Below, one piece after another: positions 24,068 to 24,941 of a DNA stretch of 24,941 nt. A model generated the notes under the pieces. That model did no database searches and was not told where the DNA came from. It worked only from the letters and a program-made list of their open reading frames with translations. Source of the stretch: Chloroflexota bacterium (GTDB lineage: Bacteria; Chloroflexota; Dehalococcoidia; UBA3495); the NCBI GenBank assembly GCA_002707185.1, contig PAMF01000024.1:15402-40342 (forward strand), given 5' to 3'. The translations under genes and the position numbers were made by a program. Numbering within the stretch: position 1 is the stretch's first letter; every line of letters begins with the position of its first letter.

Positions 24068-24189
24068 TGATAGTGCAGCCTATAATCCACAGCGAGCATA
24101 CGGAGCGGTATCCCCCTTGCTTCGTGCTTCCCCTTCATTTGGTAGACAAAGTCCACATTCGGGCGTAAGAATACGCTTAGCTGTAGTGC
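24068..24189. promoter_or_regulatory. divergent intergenic region upstream of pyrG
   Basis: This 122-nt gap between two divergent genes should hold both promoters, but I find no convincing -35/-10 pair. A perfect 5-bp hairpin (GCGTA, AGAA loop, TACGC) lies at 24163-24176, ending 13 nt before the pyrG ATG, just after a GGG. No T-run follows it. Confidence 0.3.
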
Positions 24190-24941
24190 ATGGCCACAAA
24201 ATATATTTTCGTAACCGGCGGAGTAGTCAGTTCAATTGGTAAAGGGATCAGTGTTGCCTCTATAGGTAGGATCCTTAAAAGCCGAGGTCTGTCTGTTTCC
24301 GTAATCAAATTAGATCCCTATCTGAACGTTGATCCGGGGACTATGTCACCATATCAACACGGCGAAGTGTTTGTCACTCAAGATGGTGGGGAAACCGATT
24401 TGGACTTAGGCCATTACGAGCGATTTATAGATGTGGAACTTACGCGATCGTCCAATCTGACAGCTGGCCAACTATACTTGTCATTGATAGCGAAAGAAAG
24501 GAAAGGCGATTTCTTAGGTGGTACCATTCAAACCGTACCTCACGTAACAAATGAGATAAAGGATAGATTAACTTCAGTAGCAGCAGAGTCTGGTGCCGAC
24601 GTAATCGTCGTAGAGGTCGGGGGGACGGTTGGTGATATCGAGGGGTTGCCATTTCTCGAGGCGATTAGGCAAATGCGGAAAGATGTTGGACGAGACAACG
24701 TTTTCTACCTGCATCTAACTCTTCTGCCGTACATAGCTGCTACTGGTGAACTAAAAACTAAGCCAACTCAACATAGCATAAAAGAACTAAGAGGTATTGG
24801 GATACAGCCAGATGCGTTGGTTTGTCGTAGTGATTACCCTGTATCCACTTCTATCTGCGAGAAATTATCTTTATTCTGTGATGTAGACAGTGATGCGGTT
24901 ATACCATTAGAGACAGTTGACAACGTTTATGAAGTGCCTCT
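24190..24941 (+). CDS. pyrG: PyrG, CTP synthase (partial, N-terminal part)
   Basis: The first 250 residues of CTP synthase, cut by the window end; this is almost the whole synthetase domain. It converts UTP to CTP using ATP and ammonia made by the C-terminal glutaminase domain, which is not in the window. The P-loop-like [13 protein letters not shown] (7-19), [20 protein letters not shown], the Mg ligands D72 in [11 protein letters not shown] and E142 in [12 protein letters not shown], and [11 protein letters not shown] are all near-invariant family sequence. ATG 24190 gives the standard N-terminus ([11 protein letters not shown]). Some positions vary from the norm ([11 protein letters not shown]) but no key residue is missing. 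Confidence 0.97.
   Translation, partial: MATKYIFVTGGVVSSIGKGISVASIGRILKSRGLSVSVIKLDPYLNVDPGTMSPYQHGEVFVTQDGGETDLDLGHYERFIDVELTRSSNLTAGQLYLSLIAKERKGDFLGGTIQTVPHVTNEIKDRLTSVAAESGADVIVVEVGGTVGDIEGLPFLEAIRQMRKDVGRDNVFYLHLTLLPYIAATGELKTKPTQHSIKELRGIGIQPDALVCRSDYPVSTSICEKLSLFCDVDSDAVIPLETVDNVYEVP

Noticed and set aside
24161..24176. GGGC followed by a hairpin before pyrG, recalling the B. subtilis pyrG reiterative-transcription attenuator
   Set aside because: The stem is only 5 bp, no T-run follows, and I see no promoter that would start transcription at the GGG; the likeness is probably chance.
24068..24189. Possible tRNA or small RNA gene before pyrG
   Set aside because: No cloverleaf pairing, no T-loop consensus and no terminator could be found by eye.

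Overview
The window (about 25 kb, AT-leaning) is densely coded and reads as ordinary bacterial chromosome. I see no phage, transposon, CRISPR, rRNA or tRNA signal. The SufB-C-D-S-U iron-sulfur operon with a SufU scaffold, the form of the prenyl synthase (RRHQPTVW box, DDFLG second motif) and the mix of neighbours suggest a Chloroflexota-like bacterium, possibly an uncultivated aquatic lineage. That placement is inference from gene style, not from a marker gene.

Layout. (1) 1-512, minus: the N-terminal part of an M20 (PepT-like) peptidase, cut by the window edge. A doubtful small ORF overlaps its start. (2) 734-11759, plus: one long, tightly packed run of eleven genes. It opens with moaD and moaE (molybdopterin synthase) and continues with a short-chain prenyl diphosphate synthase, hpnH, hpnG, hpnA, squalene-hopene cyclase, hpnC, hpnD, hpnE and a second SDR-type gene. 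(3) 11874-14581, minus: an aldo/keto reductase, a DUF1802-like protein and a TatD-family metal-dependent hydrolase. (4) 14806-20717, plus: sufB-sufC-sufD-sufS-sufU and a second, diverged sufU-like gene. (5) 20735-24067, minus: a lipoprotein solute-binding protein of the oligopeptide type, a DinB-like protein and an alpha/beta hydrolase with an Asp at the nucleophile position. (6) 24190 to the edge, plus: the start of pyrG (CTP synthase).

How it works together. The central cluster encodes a nearly complete hopanoid pathway. The prenyl synthase could supply farnesyl diphosphate. HpnD, HpnC and HpnE convert FPP through presqualene diphosphate and hydroxysqualene to squalene. The cyclase makes hopene (diploptene). 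HpnH adds the 5'-deoxyadenosyl group, HpnG removes adenine, and HpnA and the terminal SDR are candidates for later side-chain steps. The predicted products are therefore extended (C35) bacteriohopane-type lipids as well as C30 hopanoids. The suf operon builds Fe-S clusters, which HpnH among others needs.

The clearest regulatory structure is upstream of sufB. A good sigma70-type promoter is followed by a perfect 9-bp inverted repeat that covers the expected start of transcription, and a divergent tatD promoter overlaps it. The points most worth a second look are this operator, the tandem SufU paralogs, the terminal SDR lacking the usual catalytic Lys, the MoaD ending in Gly-Gly-Leu, and the join of molybdopterin genes to a hopanoid operon.
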